From Ottelia alismoides (taxonomy: Eukaryota > Streptophyta > Magnoliopsida > Alismatales > Hydrocharitaceae): DNA of 64,000 nucleotides. The stretch is from contig JAZKJV010000605.1 in the NCBI GenBank assembly GCA_037367405.1, positions 124,001-188,000 on the forward strand. Direction: 5' to 3'. The first letter of the stretch is position 1; each line of letters begins with the position of its first letter. The position numbers were made by a program, and so were the translations under genes. The notes beneath the pieces are model-generated. The model was not told where the DNA came from, did no database searches, and was given only the letters and a program-made list of their open reading frames with translations. This document shows, piece by piece, positions 54,743 to 64,000 of the stretch.

Positions 54743-57700
54743 GAAATGTTAACTTGTATTTTCTTCTGATTGTTGCATGCTGCAAGACTTAGTGACAAGA
54801 AAGAGAATTGGGATCGGTTTATTTTCTGAGGGTTTGTATCGTCTACCAATTAAAGTAGCAACCGCTTTAACGACTACGATTCTAAGGAAGAAAGAACAAG
54901 AATAAGTGCAAGTGTCAAGTCATTCAATGGCACGAATGCCTTATTCATCTTCCATTCGGTTATCTTACAGAATTGTTTCTTGTATTATATGAAGAGTTGA
55001 ACTCTATGGACTTAGTGTGTCATGTTTGTTTAAAGGCAAAGCACGCTCATGCAATTTATCATGTTTATGAGAGTAAGACAAGTGAGTTGTTTGAGCTTGT
55101 TCACTCTGATGTTTGGGGTCCATCTAACATTTACACTCATAATGGTTACAAGTACTTCATTAATTTTATTTATGACTATTCTAAAACACATTTGTCTATT
55201 TACTTCGTGGTCATGTGGAAGTAATCAGCATTATGAAAAAGTTCTTTAATCTCATTAAGACACAATACGGGAAAGTGATCAAACATTCCACGTCTAATAA
55301 TTCTCGTGAATATTTCCCTATGGAGCTACACGAGTTGTTTAGTGCTAAAGGAACTAATCATGCGACTTCTTGTAGTTATACCCCTCAACAGAACGGTGTA
55401 ACATAACAGAAGAACAAACATCTTCTTGAAGTTAGCAGGGCGATCTTATTTCAAAGAAACCTTCTAAATAATTATGGGGATAGGCAGTTCTCACAAGTGC
55501 ATTGTTTATAAACAAGCCCTCAAAACGACTGAACCTGACAACTCCTTTCTATTTTGTTTGGTCCAATAGTAAGTCGTTTGTTCTTCCTCCGAAGACGTTT
55601 AGGTGTGTTTGTTATTTCCACAATTCTACACATGATGTAAAGGAACTCGATGCTCGTGCAATCAAAGGTATTTTTTTGGGATATTCTTCTGTTCATAAAG
55701 GTTATAAATGCTTCAATCCTAATGATGGAAGAATACATGTGACTAAAGATGTCGCCTTTATAAAGCATAACTCGTATTTCTGTGATCATTACCTCCAGGG
55801 GTGAATGGGAGAAATGATGAAGGAAATGTCCAGGATATTCTTTTCTTTGATACATGTAATGATACTGTAAAATCCTTTGGGCAACTCCATTTAGACTGGC
55901 ACTAAGACAGAAGAGTGGAAGCTTCGTTCTCTTCATTGGCATGGAAAAAATATAGTAAGAAAGATCATCAAGGGACTATATTGCAAGCTCAAGGAAGAAA
56001 AATCAATCCCAATCATATACAATCCTTTGATGACCCAAGTTCCTCAACTACATCTGGGAATTCTAACCATGATTTTAAAAGTGATCTGGAAAAGGAAGTC
56101 ATTGACATCGATGAAAATGAGAAGGTTGACGACTTGATCATATGTGAAGGGGATTCGGTGGCACAGAGGCGTGGATGCAGAGAAATAAAGCCCCCCTCGA
56201 GATATGCATATTGCACTAAATATCCTATAAATAGATATGTTGGTTCCCAAGAATGTTATTCAAACTTATTAAAAACTACAAGTGCTTTATAACATCTTTG
56301 TCTACATATGTGATTCCCAAGAATGTTACAGAAACATTTATTGAACCTCGGTGGATTTGTGTCATACAAGAAGAAATGGAAGCGCTAAAAAGAATTGTAC
56401 CTGAGATATTGCGGACAGCCCTAAAGGGGTACATATGGTTGGTTCAAAGTGTACAATATAAAATACAATCTAGATGACCAAGTGAGAGATACAAAGCCAT
56501 ATTTGTAACAAAAGGATTTAGTCAAAATATTCCGTTGCTTACTTGGAAACTTTTGCCCATGTGGCAAAAACAAATACGGTATGTGTTGTTCTTTCTCTTG
56601 TTTGTCGTTAAGAAATGGAAACTCCAACAGATGGACGTGGAGAATGCTTTCTTGGATGGAAATCTCCATGAAGAAGTTTACATGCATCCCGAAACTAGGA
56701 TAGGAAAGTGTTGCAAGCTAAAGAAGGCATTATATGGTTTAAAACAATCACTTAGATCGTGGCTTGAGAATCTTAGAGTTGTGATGACAGATTGGGGTAT
56801 CACAAAGGAAATGAAGATCATACTCTCTTCATTAAAAGGAAAATATATCAATTAGTTCTTGTCTACATGGATGACATGATCATTGCTAAGAATGATGAAG
56901 AGGACATTGTGCAGTTGGAAGGTGAACTTGCAAGGGTGTTGAGGCATTAAGATGGCAAGATCTAGTGATGGGTTTATCATGTGTCAAAGGAAGTATAGTA
57001 TGGATCTTTTAAAGAAAATTTGAAAACTAGGATGTAACCATGCCATTACACTGATCAAGGAAAATCACAAGCTGAACTTAAAGAATGGGAAGCAACTTGA
57101 TGAAAGTTCCAAATGTCGATACCAAAGACTTGTTGAGAAACTTATCTACCTCACACTTACTAGATCTGCCATCACTTATATTGTGAATGTGATGAGTCAA
57201 TTTATGCATGTTCCCATTGATTTACACATGAAGGTGATTGAATGTCTCTTTTGCTATATAAAAGAGAGTCCTTGAAAAAGGAATTATATTTACAAGAAAT
57301 GGTAAGCTCGAGGTTGAGTGCTATACTGATTCTGACTAGGTTGGATGTGTTGATACAAAGAGATCTACTACCGGAGATTGTGTGTGTACCTGGCTGGCAA
57401 CCTTGTAATTTGGATGAGTAAATAACAATCTGTTTGCGTGAGGTCAAGTGCTGAAGCTAAGTACAAAGCTGTAGGATGAGTGTAACAACGATGTTGTAGC
57501 TCAAGATTATCGTGAGCGACATTGGGGTCGATCTAGATATGCTTATGGAACTTTTCTGTGATAATAAGTCAACCATGGTCTTTCCAACAATCTCATGTTG
57601 CATGACAGAACAAAGTGTATTGAGATTGATCACTACTTCATCCAAGAACGAATCGATTCTAAGGAAATGGTCCTGTCATATATAAAAACAGAAGAAAAAG

Positions 57701-57794
57701 TTGATGACGTCTTCACCAAGGGATTGTCAATGCTAAGTTTGAGAAGAATGTTGGCAAGTTGGGAATGTTTGATCTCTATGCCCAACTTGAGGAG
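54732..57794 (+). pseudogene. Copia-D, gag-pre-integrase to RNase H
   Basis: The frame continues after LINE-2 with many stops. Pre-integrase and integrase have NSMDLVCHVCLKAKHAHA, FELVHSDVWGPSN, NGYKYFINFI, a NSREYF-type second D region and YTPQQNGV. FLPPKTFRCVCYFHNSTHDVKELDARAIKGIFLGYSSVHKGYKC follows. Reverse transcriptase has [35 protein letters not shown] and YMDDMIIAKNDEED (YVDD changed to YMDD, 56868). RNase H ends with HRTKCIEIDHYFI, TEEKVDDVFTKGLS and LGMFDLYAQLE. It is the same family as Copia-G. Confidence 0.87.
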
Positions 57795-58020
57795 TGTTGA
57801 GTACCATGTAAACGGGTAATCGGAATTTGGGAGGGATCCATCTAACCTTGGGTATATATATCTCCCCCTCCCATTTCAAGTGGCAAAGAAAAACAAAAGA
57901 AACAAAAGCCCTAGTTGCTAAGCCTAAGAGCAATATAGACATCTTCTCCCCGTGGTTTTTCCTTTCCGGTGTGGAGGGTTTCTATGCTAATCACCGTCTC
58001 TTTGTGTGTTTGTTCTAAAA
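57795..58020 (+). repeat. 3' LTR of Copia-D (right border approximate)
   Basis: It starts TGTTGAGTACCATG after the last residues of the polyprotein, with GGGTATATATATCTCCCC as a TATA candidate (about 57850). The right end is not defined by a clear CA or by a second LTR. Confidence 0.6.
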
Positions 58021-59104
58021 TAAGTTTATTTTATTTGTGTGGTTTTGTATTCCTGTCTAAATAATGATGAAGTGTTGGCCAGTGTCATGGCATGAGTTCA
58101 TCTTAGATACACTGAAATCAATGGAAAAGGAGAAGTATCCAGTCTAAGTTCGTTCACAATGTCCCGTGTGGAAACCATATCCTCTTCATACCTAAATTCA
58201 TATTTATATCTGATTGGTTTCATCCCTAGTTACAAGCCACATACATATGTCAAAACCACGCAGCAGAAGTAAATCAAAGCCCAAGATTGAGCATCCACAT
58301 GCAAGCCCAAACCACAATTCGACCACATGAAATGACTACCACAAGAGAAACTCGAGTAGGGTCATTTTTTGCTAGATCAGATCGAGAACTCAATACATCC
58401 AAGGGGAATTGTTATCCTTGACGTCATTAAACAAACATGTGGCAACCCAGAGATTGAGGCACAGCCAGGGATGCTCGAAAATCTCATGACCGTTAACCCA
58501 GAGATTGAGGCACGTCCAGGGATGTCCGAAAATCTCATGACCGTTAAACAAACGAAGCTAACATGTCAATAACTCAGCAACCCTGTTAGCATCCCAATAT
58601 CTTAACAATGGCATTTACGACAACAAAAATAATACATGTATTTTAGAAGATTCTTCCCAAAGAGAAACTAAGGCTATTTATTTTCTATTCACCAAATAAT
58701 TGAGTCATCAAATCTCCCAATAAAGATAGGGAAACAATCAGTCATTCGCCACAACATAATGAATTGGATAGTCAAGATCCACTCACCACAATCCACGATG
58801 TATAAACCACGTGGGTGGAACCTGGTAAAACCCTCATGTTTATGATTGTGTTTGATTCTTCTCTAGCAAGAGTTTCCCTTAGTGGTCGGTGAAAGCCCCT
58901 CCAATTGTCAGAAAGGTTTTCTATGTATTACTGACACTGAGGATATATACTGGCCATAGCATTGATCTCCTATCTTTCCCAACTACGCTTTTATTAAGGA
59001 TTCTACACAAGACTTTCGCATATTGCACAAAGTACAAATGAGATAGTCACTAGGCTCAACCAATTCCCAAATACCCATTGGAGTTGCTTCTTCTTCAACA
59101 TTTT
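58021..59104. other. spacer with a 51-bp tandem duplication
   Basis: No gene was recognised. At 58444-58545 a 51-bp unit occurs twice in tandem with 4 differences. In one frame it encodes the 17-residue repeat NPEIEAQPGMLENLMTV. The frame (58369-58572, 67 codons) has no other support. Confidence 0.5.
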
Positions 59105-59253
59105 TTTTTTTGAAACGAAAGCACTTCGGGGGAAGCACGCCGTGGTGTTCGCCCCAAATTTTATTACTAACAAAACGAAAGAGAAGGGGGGGTGGAAGAA
59201 GAGAGGTACAATCACAAAGGATCGAGCGGATCCCGCAGCACACGCCACAAGAA

Positions 59254-62200
59254 TTACATTAGCAACCAGTCACTCTGAAGCAGATCAACGTGCGCTAAAA
59301 CATTCTCCTTGTAAAATCTTTGTCCCCTGAAAATCTTAGCGTTCCTAGCGAGCCAGAGCGCACAAATGCAAGCGAACGGGCGAAGCAACTCCCTCCTTGG
59401 CCGATCAGCACTAGAACGCATAGAGTCCCCAAAAGAGTCAGCCGAGGATGCGTTGAGCCAAGAAACATTGATGTCCTCCCAGATAGTGCCGGAGCTCGGG
59501 CATAGGAAAAATAAGTGCTGCAGAGTCTCCACATTTTCGCCGCACAGCACACAGTCCATAGAGTCAGACCCCGAGAGAAGCCTAGCACATCTATCTCGGG
59601 TCAAGACCCTCCCACGCCTCAATAGCCAAAGGAAGAAAATCACCCTCTCCGGAAGCTTTAAGCGCCACATCCACGCAAGATCTTTGCAAAGAAGGTTCCG
59701 GTCAGAGGGCTGATGTTGCGAGATGGCCTTGAAAGCCCGCCTCGACGAGAAGGTGTCGTCGCGCCAAACCCAATGATCCCTGATAGTCGAGGGCTTTGGC
59801 GCAGCCCTAAACTGTTGCAGAAGCCTTAAGTAGTCATCAAATCGGTCGTCGGAAAGGTTGCTAGCAAAGGTAGGGAACCAATCGCTCCCGCTCCAAGAGG
59901 ACGCCACCGACACCCTAGAGTCAGACGCCAGTGCACTAAGACGGGGGAAAGAAATATCCAGAGAGGTGTCCCCTGCCCATGCGTCGCGCCAGAAAAGGAA
60001 AGAGTTACCATCCCCCAGAGCCGGCTTGAAAAGATGAGAGAAACGCCTAACCGCGGAAGCGATCCCCCTCCAGAAAGGGGTTCCAGAGCGCAAAGGGTCG
60101 GCGTCCCGCAGCATGTCCACCCCGATCGAAAGAGCATCCCGCAGCATAGACGGAAAGAACCCGATGTCGCTACCCCAAAGTCTGTTGACCCACTTTAGCA
60201 TCAACGCGTCGTTAACCAGATCAAGCCTTCGAATGCCGAGACCACCATCGCACTTTCTTTTCGCCACCTCTTTCCAAGCCACCAGATGGATGCCCCGCGC
60301 TGCGTGACCTCTTCTTCCCCACAGGAAGCTCCGCATAAGTCCCTCAAGACGCCTCTTAATCCCCACCGGGATCGCCCAATTCGACAGGAAATAAACTGGA
60401 ATGGATGCAAGGACCGACCTGATAAGCACGAGTCGGCCCCCCCGGGAGAGCATAGCCGCACTCCAACCAGCAAGCCTTCTCTCCGCCTTGTCCATCACCC
60501 TATTCCAATGACACAATCTCGGCCTTCTCGCGCCCAGCGGCAGGCCCAGATAGTCGATCGGAAGAGAAAAAGGGGGACATCCCAACAGCACGCCACACGC
60601 CGACGCGGACCGCTCCTCCCAATTGAAAGGAATCATTTTGGATTTGGAATGGTTGATGCGGAGCCCCGAGAGCTCACTAAAGATCGTCAAAGTGACCGCC
60701 ATCCCTCTGACCTCCTCCAGACCCCCTTCGATGAAGGCGATGGTGTCATCCGCATATTGGAGGGTTGGAGTGTTCTTGAAGTCACAGGAAAATCCCGAGG
60801 AGAAGCCACGCGCGACCACCCTATCCACCATCCTTGGAAGCACATCCGCCGCAATAACGAAAAGCATGGGTGCCAGAGGGCACCCCTGCCGAACCCCCCT
60901 CCTAGGCTGAAAAGGGCTACCAACGATATGTCCATTAAGCATGATAGAGAAGGATGCAGTAGTAACGCAGCGGCGCACCCAGGAGATCCACACACTTGGA
61001 AAACCACGAGCCCGCAGCACCGACCAAAGAAAGTTCCAGTCCAAGGAGTCATACGCCTTTGCGAAGTCCACCTTCCAAAGAATCCCACGCTTCCCCTTCC
61101 TCACCCAACTGTCGACCATCTCAGAGGCAAGAGCCGTGACATCAGAGATCCGGCGACCCGGAATGAAAGCCACCTGCGAGGGATGGATAAGATCGTCCAG
61201 CACCACCGCAAGCCTCCTCGCCAACACTTTCGCAACAATCAAGTATAAGGCATTAGAAATAGCGATTGGCCGAAAGTCCTCTATAGCAATAGGAGATTGA
61301 GATTTAGGGATAAGTACAATAAGAGCCCTATTGATCCCATCAAAGCCCAAGTTTCCCGTACAAAATTCCTTCACCACCTCCCAGACCTCGAAGCCCACCA
61401 CCTCCCAGAAATCTTTGTAGAAGGCAATAGGGAAGCCATCGGGGCCAGGCGAGGCATCGGCATTGAGATCCCAAATAGCAGCCTTGACCTCGTCAACGGA
61501 GATCTCCTTAATCAGCTCCGCACAGCTCGCGGACGAGAGCATCGAGTCCTCCTCCCCCAGCCAGCACCATCGACGAGGCAAACGAACCGAAGAGAAGTCC
61601 CTGTAGTATTCTGCCACCGCAATCCCAATCGCCTCCTCGCCCACCACTTCGCGACCCCCGAAGGAAATCGATCGAATAAAGTTTGACCGCCTCCTATTAG
61701 AAGCAACCCTGTGAAAGAAGGAAGAATTTGCGTCTCCTTCCTTGATCCATTTCAGCTTCGCTCTCTGGCGCCATTCCGCCACCCTCATTCTTTCCTCCCT
61801 CTCGACCGCAGCCACCGCCGCAGCCCTGGAGACCAGCTCCTCCGAGCAGAGCTCCCTCAGCCCCTCCAAGGTGTCCAGCTCGGCAACGATGGCCTCCGCA
61901 TCCTTCCTGGCAGACATCCTAGCCTCCCGCGACCTCTTCTTGAACTTAGACAGGACGCCTCTGAGGCGCACAAGCTTCTTCCGAAACCTCACCACCGTCG
62001 ACCGACCATCGCAAGCCTCCGCCCAAGAAGAGGACACCAGCACACGGAAATCATCCTCAAGCTGCCAGCACCTCTCATATCTGAAGAAGCCTGCCGCCGG
62101 AGAAGACACCTTGGAATCCCAGATGATCGGAGTGTGGTCCGAGAAAGCACGAGGTCTAGAGAGGACCACCGACAGAGGAAAAAGTTCCATGAAAACCATC

Positions 62201-62805
62201 GACGCGAGAAATCTGTCAATGCAAGACTTGGAGGAAGAGTTCCTCCAAGTGAACTTCACGTCCGATGCCGTTAAATCTTGCAGAGCCAGGCCGTTGACGA
62301 AGTCCGCGAAGTCCGCCGAGCCCGAGTCGGAGCCTCCCCTGGACCGGGGCCTATCAGACGAACGTAACGTGACATTGAAATCTCCCCCAATCAGCCAAGG
62401 CAGACCCGCATTGTCCAACGAGATCTTGCGGAGCTCATCCCAGAGTTCCTTCCTGCGAGCCGCATCACAAGGGCCGTAGGCGCAAGAGAGAACGAAAGTT
62501 AGAGAGTCTTCCTTCCTGGTGAGCAGAACAGAGACAGAGTGGCTGCCCTTCACAATAGAGACAAGGGAGAACCCAGATGACTTCCAAGCAATAAGCAAAC
62601 CGCCAGCACTCCCAGTTGCAGGTAAAGCGGAAAATTGATCAAGCTCCCCCGCCGCGAGAGAGCGCCAAACATCGTCGTCCATAACGGCCAACTTGGTTTC
62701 TTGCAGAAGAATGACGTCGCACCCCCATTCCCTGAATCTGGACCCCAGGATCTTTCGCTTAGCCGCATCCCCCATGCCCCTTACATTCCATGAAAGGATC
62801 TTCAT
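59254..62805 (-). CDS. LINE-3 ORF2, endonuclease-reverse transcriptase, 1183 codons
   Basis: This protein nicks target DNA and reverse-transcribes LINE RNA. The N-terminal APE-type endonuclease has SWNVRG (5-10), QETK with E36, GGDFNV (140-145) and SDH (222-224, catalytic). A basic linker (RQRAKLKWIKEGDAN, 346-360) leads to the reverse transcriptase: SPGPDGF (452-458), PIAISNALYLI, WKVDFAKAYDS with D580, GVRQGCPLAP (637-646) and QYADDT with D686-D687. The C-terminus has the zf-RVT finger CVLCGENVETLQHLFFLC. No RNase H domain is present, normal for this L1 group. The start ATG at 62805 overlaps the ORF1 stop (ATGA). All catalytic residues are present, so the product may be functional. Confidence 0.93.
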   Translation of the reverse strand: MKILSWNVRGMGDAAKRKILGSRFREWGCDVILLQETKLAVMDDDVWRSLAAGELDQFSALPATGSAGGLLIAWKSSGFSLVSIVKGSHSVSVLLTRKEDSLTFVLSCAYGPCDAARRKELWDELRKISLDNAGLPWLIGGDFNVTLRSSDRPRSRGGSDSGSADFADFVNGLALQDLTASDVKFTWRNSSSKSCIDRFLASMVFMELFPLSVVLSRPRAFSDHTPIIWDSKVSSPAAGFFRYERCWQLEDDFRVLVSSSWAEACDGRSTVVRFRKKLVRLRGVLSKFKKRSREARMSARKDAEAIVAELDTLEGLRELCSEELVSRAAAVAAVEREERMRVAEWRQRAKLKWIKEGDANSSFFHRVASNRRRSNFIRSISFGGREVVGEEAIGIAVAEYYRDFSSVRLPRRWCWLGEEDSMLSSASCAELIKEISVDEVKAAIWDLNADASPGPDGFPIAFYKDFWEVVGFEVWEVVKEFCTGNLGFDGINRALIVLIPKSQSPIAIEDFRPIAISNALYLIVAKVLARRLAVVLDDLIHPSQVAFIPGRRISDVTALASEMVDSWVRKGKRGILWKVDFAKAYDSLDWNFLWSVLRARGFPSVWISWVRRCVTTASFSIMLNGHIVGSPFQPRRGVRQGCPLAPMLFVIAADVLPRMVDRVVARGFSSGFSCDFKNTPTLQYADDTIAFIEGGLEEVRGMAVTLTIFSELSGLRINHSKSKMIPFNWEERSASACGVLLGCPPFSLPIDYLGLPLGARRPRLCHWNRVMDKAERRLAGWSAAMLSRGGRLVLIRSVLASIPVYFLSNWAIPVGIKRRLEGLMRSFLWGRRGHAARGIHLVAWKEVAKRKCDGGLGIRRLDLVNDALMLKWVNRLWGSDIGFFPSMLRDALSIGVDMLRDADPLRSGTPFWRGIASAVRRFSHLFKPALGDGNSFLFWRDAWAGDTSLDISFPRLSALASDSRVSVASSWSGSDWFPTFASNLSDDRFDDYLRLLQQFRAAPKPSTIRDHWVWRDDTFSSRRAFKAISQHQPSDRNLLCKDLAWMWRLKLPERVIFFLWLLRRGRVLTRDRCARLLSGSDSMDCVLCGENVETLQHLFFLCPSSGTIWEDINVSWLNASSADSFGDSMRSSADRPRRELLRPFACICALWLARNAKIFRGQRFYKENVLAHVDLLQSDWLLM

Positions 62806-64000
62806 TTAGTAACCTTGTTGAAAACCCGTGAAGGCACCACCCCCGCCGCTTCCGCCACCGCCTCTTCGAAGGATTGGCACGAGTGGTGCTCCCTAGACAG
62901 CGACCGAGCGCTTCGCCTTCTTCTGTAGCGCTTGCAAGATCTCCTCGAAAGCTCGGCATCTGAAGCCTTATCATCAAGGGGCTCCGCAGCAGCCGGGTCT
63001 GGGCCATGGGCGACCCCCTCCTGCGACGATGCTCCGGCCAAAGAAGAGGACAGTTTCGCCTGGAGGTTGAGAAGCAGAGAGTCCGAAAGCGGGGCGGAGA
63101 ACAAAGCAGATGAGAAGCTCGAGGCGCCCGGGTCCGCCAACAAAGGAGGCTCCGCCAACGAAAGAGGGTCCGCCAACAAAGGAGGGTCCGCCAACAAAAG
63201 AGGGTCCGCCGACAAATAAGGATCCGCCAACATAGTAGAATCCGCTTGTGCCTCCGAACCCGAATCAACCCCCGCTCGACCCGCAAGAAGTAGAGGATCC
63301 GCCTTTGAGCTGATAATCGGGTCCAACTCAGCAACCCGACTTAAGGATTGACGTGCAGATCCGGATGCTGGAGAAGCGGCATGCCCAAGTATAGCAAAGC
63401 CTGGTGAAAAGATCCGGAAGGCAGAACATTGCGACCCCACCGAGAATGTCAAATCTCCTCCGAGATTCGTGCACCTACCCTCCACGTCCTTCCAACCGCC
63501 CGCCACGTCCCCCCGCATACTCCCGAGGGCGGCTACCATGCACCGATTCCATGCGATGGGATGGGCTTCACGTACAATAGCGGGAGAAGGCCTTACGAAA
63601 ACATCATAGCAAGGCGCACCCCCCAAAAACGTACCAATCTGCGGCGAGATCGTCGAGGCGAAGTCCCAAAGCGGCTGCTTCTCCTCGGAAAACGGAACGG
63701 CCCTCTTGCTGGTCTCCCCCCCAATAGCCCACCGGTCCGGCAAGGAGGGAGGCGGTGGAGGAACCACCACAGACATCTCGATTCTACAAAAGAATCTTCC
63801 CAAGTTTAATTCTTCGAAGAACACCTGGCCATCCGCCCGATCGAGGAAGGCCTTGTTGCACTCCATTAGGATCTTCGTAGTTGATGGATCATCTCCCGGC
63901 GATAAGCCGTCGCTGGTAACGGCCAACACCTCACCCCACCTTCTTAGGGGTCGCCGAAGCCGATGAACGGATCTAGACAAGAAAGGGACCCCCCTGACCT
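62802..64000 (-). CDS. LINE-3 ORF1, partial at window edge
   Basis: The frame is open from the window end to TGA 62804-62802. It contains RGVPFLSRSVH, RRWGEVLAV, SPGDDPST and EELNLGRFFCRIEMSVV, the DUF4283-like core also seen in LINE-1. A variable region follows, with a repeat array LLADPPLLADPLSLAEP, and the tail SCQSFEEAVAEAAG, conserved among LINE-1, -2 and -3. The zinc knuckles expected upstream lie beyond the window. The role is RNA binding in the LINE particle, inferred from the family. Confidence 0.85.
   Translation of the reverse strand, partial: VRGVPFLSRSVHRLRRPLRRWGEVLAVTSDGLSPGDDPSTTKILMECNKAFLDRADGQVFFEELNLGRFFCRIEMSVVVPPPPPSLPDRWAIGGETSKRAVPFSEEKQPLWDFASTISPQIGTFLGGAPCYDVFVRPSPAIVREAHPIAWNRCMVAALGSMRGDVAGGWKDVEGRCTNLGGDLTFSVGSQCSAFRIFSPGFAILGHAASPASGSARQSLSRVAELDPIISSKADPLLLAGRAGVDSGSEAQADSTMLADPYLSADPLLLADPPLLADPLSLAEPPLLADPGASSFSSALFSAPLSDSLLLNLQAKLSSSLAGASSQEGVAHGPDPAAAEPLDDKASDAELSRRSCKRYRRRRSARSLSREHHSCQSFEEAVAEAAGVVPSRVFNKVTK
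63125..63235. repeat. 18-bp minisatellite in LINE-3 ORF1
   Basis: About six imperfect units of GGGTCCGCCAACAAAGGA lie in tandem and stay in frame. They encode repeated (L)LADP(P/L)L blocks in the variable part of ORF1. Unit number could differ between copies of the family. Confidence 0.7.

Larger units (their letters stand above)
59105..64000 (-). mobile_element. L1-type LINE (LINE-3) with intact ORF2, runs off the window
   Basis: A minus-strand LINE. Its 3' end at 59105-59160 is poly(T) then GAAACG, and the 3' untranslated region (GGGGCGAACACCACGGCGTG) resembles LINE-1 and LINE-2. ORF2 is complete; ORF1 is open from its stop at 62802 to the window edge. The 5' end and the second target duplication lie outside the window. 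Of the five L1s here it is the only one without stops in ORF2. Confidence 0.93.

Noticed and set aside
58369..58572. 67-codon frame over the tandem duplication as a small gene
   Set aside because: It is open only because the 51-bp unit is a multiple of three; no start context, splice signal or family resemblance.
60286..61248. 320-codon plus-strand frame, and similar long plus-strand frames in 13.0-18.9, 50.4-54.5 and 61.7-62.5 kb
   Set aside because: All lie opposite LINE ORFs and have arginine/proline-rich, low-information proteins; they are antisense shadows.

Overview
This is nuclear DNA of a flowering plant. There is almost no single-copy gene space: nearly the whole window is transposable elements, many nested in one another, with plant-type L1 and RTE LINEs, Ty1/copia and Ty3/gypsy (chromovirus) LTR elements primed by initiator tRNA-Met, and CA-ended hAT-like MITEs. 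The lineage within angiosperms cannot be fixed from this sequence alone. Only two stretches derive from host genes: one clean exon of a 3-hydroxyacyl-CoA dehydrogenase (22839-23060, minus) and a captured, broken allene oxide synthase (CYP74A) fragment (21001-21901, plus). The second lies inside a 1.85 kb element with terminal inverted repeats and a 9-bp target duplication, a Pack-MULE-type gene capture.

Layout, 1-20 kb. A copia 3' end with LTR (1-882) precedes an RTE LINE relic (892-4983) that is split by a 2.35 kb non-autonomous LTR element (1959-4304, minus, TATAT duplication). A small copia element, Copia-E, fills 6440-11135. A decayed L1, LINE-5 (from 11343, minus), is interrupted by a near full-length L1, LINE-1 (12822-18852, minus), which has a perfect 18-bp target duplication. 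LINE-1 itself carries a hAT MITE (15198-15594).

Layout, 20-39 kb. After the Pack-MULE and the dehydrogenase exon comes a nest. Old Copia-G (minus, pieces from 23320 to about 44.1 kb) was split in its reverse transcriptase by Copia-A (23653-38803, minus, TTTTG duplication, LTRs with 4 differences in 162 bp). Copia-A was in turn split in its integrase region by a 10,072-bp block (25900-35971) flanked by an exact 8-bp repeat, GTCTGGAG. The block is a stack of already decayed pieces: an AGTCGG-type MITE, LINE-4, Copia-B, a LINE RT scrap, a Copia-C LTR and a gypsy chromovirus. The boundaries suggest that the block moved as one hAT-like macrotransposon.

Layout, 39-64 kb. The rest of Copia-G carries two terminal-inverted-repeat insertions. 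Gypsy-2 (minus, gag-protease plus a very long 5' LTR, 44.1-48.96 kb) carries two copies of one TTTCGACGAAA-rich MITE. Copia-D (plus, from about 49.8 to 58 kb) is split by LINE-2 (50078-54731, minus, 11-bp duplication). LINE-3 (59105 to the window end, minus) has an intact 1183-codon ORF2 and is the best candidate for a recently active element.

Main surprises: (1) the 10 kb block with a hAT-size target duplication; (2) the AOS gene capture; (3) four ultra-short insertions of 8-17 nt, each made only of a T-run plus GA-type LINE 3' terminus and flanked by 16-19 bp direct repeats; (4) hAT-like MITE families that share CA(A/T)GG-type ends but each carry a different short palindromic subterminal repeat; (5) LINE ORF1/ORF2 joined by TAATG or ATGA stop-start overlaps. 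All functional statements rest on reading motifs by eye; no database search was done.
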